NCBI GenBank assembly: GCA_026713505.1
Contig: JAPOOH010000109.1
Location: 1 to 16,620, forward strand
Direction: 5' to 3'
DNA from: Chloroflexota bacterium
Lineage (GTDB): Bacteria > Chloroflexota > Dehalococcoidia > Lucifugimonadales > Australimonadaceae
Length of the DNA: 16,620 nucleotides
Position 1 is the first letter of the stretch; every line of letters begins with the position of its first letter. Of this stretch, positions 14,938 through 16,620 are shown piece after piece. Below the pieces are notes generated by a model. That model did not search any database and had not been told where the DNA came from. It was given only the letters and a program-made list of their open reading frames with translations. Position numbers and translations under genes: made by a program.

Positions 14938-15525
14938 GTGGGTCTTCTGCTCTTCTATGCCGCCGCCACGCTGACGCTGTTCGCCGCCTTTGGCGTCGTT
15001 GCCACGCGCAACATCGTGCACGCAGCGCTCTTCCTGCTCGCTGCGCTGGCCGGCGTGGCGGGACTGTTCGTGCTGTTGTACGCGGAGTTCCTGGCGCTCG
15101 TGCAGCTCCTGATCTACGGCGGCGCCGTGACCATCGTCATCCTCTTCGCGCTGATGCTCACGCGCTCGGGCGAGTACGAGGGCGAGACGGAGACCCGTCG
15201 TCGCCCCTTCGCGGCGCTGGCCGCCGCCGGGCTGTTCGGCCTGATGGCGGCGGTCTTCGTAGCGGACTCGCACCAGTTCAACACCAACACGCGCCAGCCT
15301 GTGCCGTTCGACACGCTCGCTAGGGACCTGTTCGCGGACTGGGCCGTGCCGTTCGAGATAGCGTCGCTGGTGCTGCTCGTGGCCCTCATCGGGGCGGTCG
15401 TGATAGGCCGAGCGGGACGCGAGGAAGACGAGACGTTCCCGGACACCGACGGTTCGGAAAGCGCGTCAGAGCCCGTACGCCGCGGCAGTCGCAGGCGGGC
15501 GGAGCGCCGCCAGAGGGGCTCATGA
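14938..15525 (+). CDS. nuoJ: NADH-quinone oxidoreductase subunit J
   Basis: Membrane subunit of complex I, 195 residues from the GTG at 14938, one base after the nuoI stop and preceded by GGGGAG. The frame is open further upstream to 14893 but that stretch is nuoI coding sequence. The core has RNIVHAALFLLAALAG (22-37) and EFLALVQLLIYGGAV (50-64), the TM3 stretch where the family carries a flexible bulge. About five TM segments are expected; the last lies near 143-160. A highly charged tail (EEDETFPDTDG, then Arg-rich) follows. It overlaps nuoK as ATGA. Confidence 0.95.
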   Translation: MGLLLFYAAATLTLFAAFGVVATRNIVHAALFLLAALAGVAGLFVLLYAEFLALVQLLIYGGAVTIVILFALMLTRSGEYEGETETRRRPFAALAAAGLFGLMAAVFVADSHQFNTNTRQPVPFDTLARDLFADWAVPFEIASLVLLVALIGAVVIGRAGREEDETFPDTDGSESASEPVRRGSRRRAERRQRGS

Positions 15526-15827
15526 CGCTGCTGCACTTCCAACTGCTGAGCGCGGGCATCTTTTGCATCGGCCTCTACGGAGTGCTGGCCAGGCGCAGCG
15601 CCGTCCTCGTGCTCATGTCGATCGAACTGATGCTCAACGCCGTGAACCTCCAGCTCGTGGCGTTCGGGGCCTTCAGCGGCTTCGGCACGTCCACCGGGCA
15701 GGTCATCGCGGTGTTCGTCATCACCATCGCCGCGGCGGAGGTCGGTCTCGCGCTGGCCATCGTCATGCGGCTGTTCAGGAGCAGGGGCGGCGTGAACCTC
15801 GATGAGATCGACGTGATGAGGGGCTAG
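15522..15827 (+). CDS. nuoK: NADH-quinone oxidoreductase subunit K
   Basis: Small antiporter-related membrane subunit, 101 residues with three TM segments (about 4-22, 28-50 and 60-84). Both functional membrane glutamates are present: Glu34 in MSIELMLNAVNL and Glu73 in AAAEVGLALAIV, corresponding to the two essential glutamates of the E. coli protein. Length and spacing match the family. ATG at 15522 overlaps the nuoJ stop by four bases. Confidence 0.97.
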   Translation: MTLLHFQLLSAGIFCIGLYGVLARRSAVLVLMSIELMLNAVNLQLVAFGAFSGFGTSTGQVIAVFVITIAAAEVGLALAIVMRLFRSRGGVNLDEIDVMRG

Positions 15828-15829
15828 GC

Positions 15830-16620
15830 GTGGAACAGGCTTGTCTCATCCCGGTGTTCGGTTTCGGGGCGTTCGGCTTCCTTGCGCTCTTCCGCCGCTA
15901 CTTGCCAGGTCAGGGGAAATACCTTTCCGTGGTCGCGATCGTGGTCGCGTTCATCGCGGTCTGGCCCGTGCTGTTGGACATGCTGAACAAGGGCGTGGGC
16001 GAGCACCACTTCCCGCGGGACTGGTTCAGCGCGGGACCGCTGGAGGTCGGGTGGGGCATCATCGTCGACCCGCTCACGGTGGCGATGCTCGCACTCATCA
16101 CGTTCGTATCGGTCATCGTGCAGGTCTACTCGCTCGGTTACATGCGCCACGCCGGTCACGACGACTCCCGCATCGGCTGGTACTTCGCGGTGCACTCGCT
16201 GTTCAGCGCCAGCATGCTGATGCTCGTGCTGGCGGACAACCTGCTCCTGCTCTACGTCGCCTGGGAGCTCGTCGGGTTGTGCTCCTACCTGCTCATCGGA
16301 TTCTGGTTCGAGCGCCGCTCGGCGGCTGAGGCTGCGAAGAAAGCGTTCGTCACCACGCGCATAGGCGACGTCGGCCTGCTCATCGGCGTCGTGCTGCTCA
16401 TCGTCGAGTTCGGTACGGTGGACATCATCGAGATCATGGGTTCGCTCGGCGACCCGGGCGTCAACCAGGCGGTCGTTACCGCGAGCGCGTTCCTCGTCTT
16501 CTTCGGCGCGATGGGCAAGTCGGCGCAGTTCCCGCTGCACGTCTGGCTGCCGGACGCGATGGAAGGTCCAACCCCGGTCAGCGCGCTGATCCACGCCGCA
16601 ACCATGGTTACTGCGGGCGT
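15830..16620 (+). CDS. nuoL: NADH-quinone oxidoreductase subunit L, 5' part only (runs off the right edge)
   Basis: Distal proton-pumping, Mrp-antiporter-like subunit; 263 codons are present of the usual 600 or more. The GTG at 15830 is two bases after the nuoK stop and is served by GAGGGG (15818-15823). Recognisable stretches are DPLTVAMLALITFVS (80-94), the key Glu146 in WELVGLCSYLLIGF, KKAFVTTRIGDVGLL (170-184), Lys230 in GAMGKSAQFPLHVWLPDAM and His255 in SALIHAATMV, which match the functional Glu, Lys and His of the family. The first loop contains a His-rich GEHHFPRDW segment (57-65). nuoM and nuoN would be expected beyond the edge. Confidence 0.96.
   Translation, partial: MEQACLIPVFGFGAFGFLALFRRYLPGQGKYLSVVAIVVAFIAVWPVLLDMLNKGVGEHHFPRDWFSAGPLEVGWGIIVDPLTVAMLALITFVSVIVQVYSLGYMRHAGHDDSRIGWYFAVHSLFSASMLMLVLADNLLLLYVAWELVGLCSYLLIGFWFERRSAAEAAKKAFVTTRIGDVGLLIGVVLLIVEFGTVDIIEIMGSLGDPGVNQAVVTASAFLVFFGAMGKSAQFPLHVWLPDAMEGPTPVSALIHAATMVTAG

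Overview
The window looks like a piece of a GC-rich bacterial chromosome, probably from a Chloroflexota (Dehalococcoidia or SAR202-like) lineage. That placement is inferred from three things: high GC, a tryptophan T-box leader, and an abbreviated nuoABCD-HIJKL cluster without nuoEFG. It is not a database result. No rRNA, tRNA, insertion sequence, CRISPR array or phage gene is visible. Almost every base is accounted for by core-metabolism genes packed end to end.

Region 1 (1-3371, minus strand) holds the first about 1123 codons of gltB, the large subunit of glutamate synthase; its 3' part lies beyond the left edge. Region 2 (3372-3893) is the divergent control region. It carries a 15-nt perfect palindrome on the gltB side, a near-consensus sigma-70 promoter (TTGACA, 18 bp, GATAAT), and a complete T-box leader. 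The leader has a UGG (Trp) specifier, a textbook antiterminator/terminator switch and a T-run, ending 17 nt before trpE.

Region 3 (3894-10280, plus strand) is a tryptophan operon: trpE, trpG, an unrecognised two-TM membrane protein gene, trpD, trpC, trpF, trpB. Most junctions overlap by 4 nt or are separated by a few bases. Together the enzymes convert chorismate to indole-glycerol phosphate, and TrpB joins indole to serine. trpA, the indole-releasing alpha subunit, is not present. TrpG uses glutamine and yields glutamate, so the neighbouring gltB is metabolically related.

Region 4 (10404 to the right edge, plus strand) is a respiratory complex I operon: nuoA, B, C, D, H, I, J, K and the start of nuoL, almost all with overlapping start and stop codons. 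The NADH-dehydrogenase module genes nuoE, F and G are absent from their usual place between nuoD and nuoH. Only 123 bp separate trpB from nuoA, with no recognisable terminator and only a weak promoter candidate. Transcription from the T-box-controlled trp promoter may therefore run into the complex I genes.

No wholly new system stands out. The points most worth a second look are the membrane protein inside the trp operon, the trp-nuo junction, the missing trpA and nuoEFG, and a Phe in place of a conserved acidic residue in NuoH.
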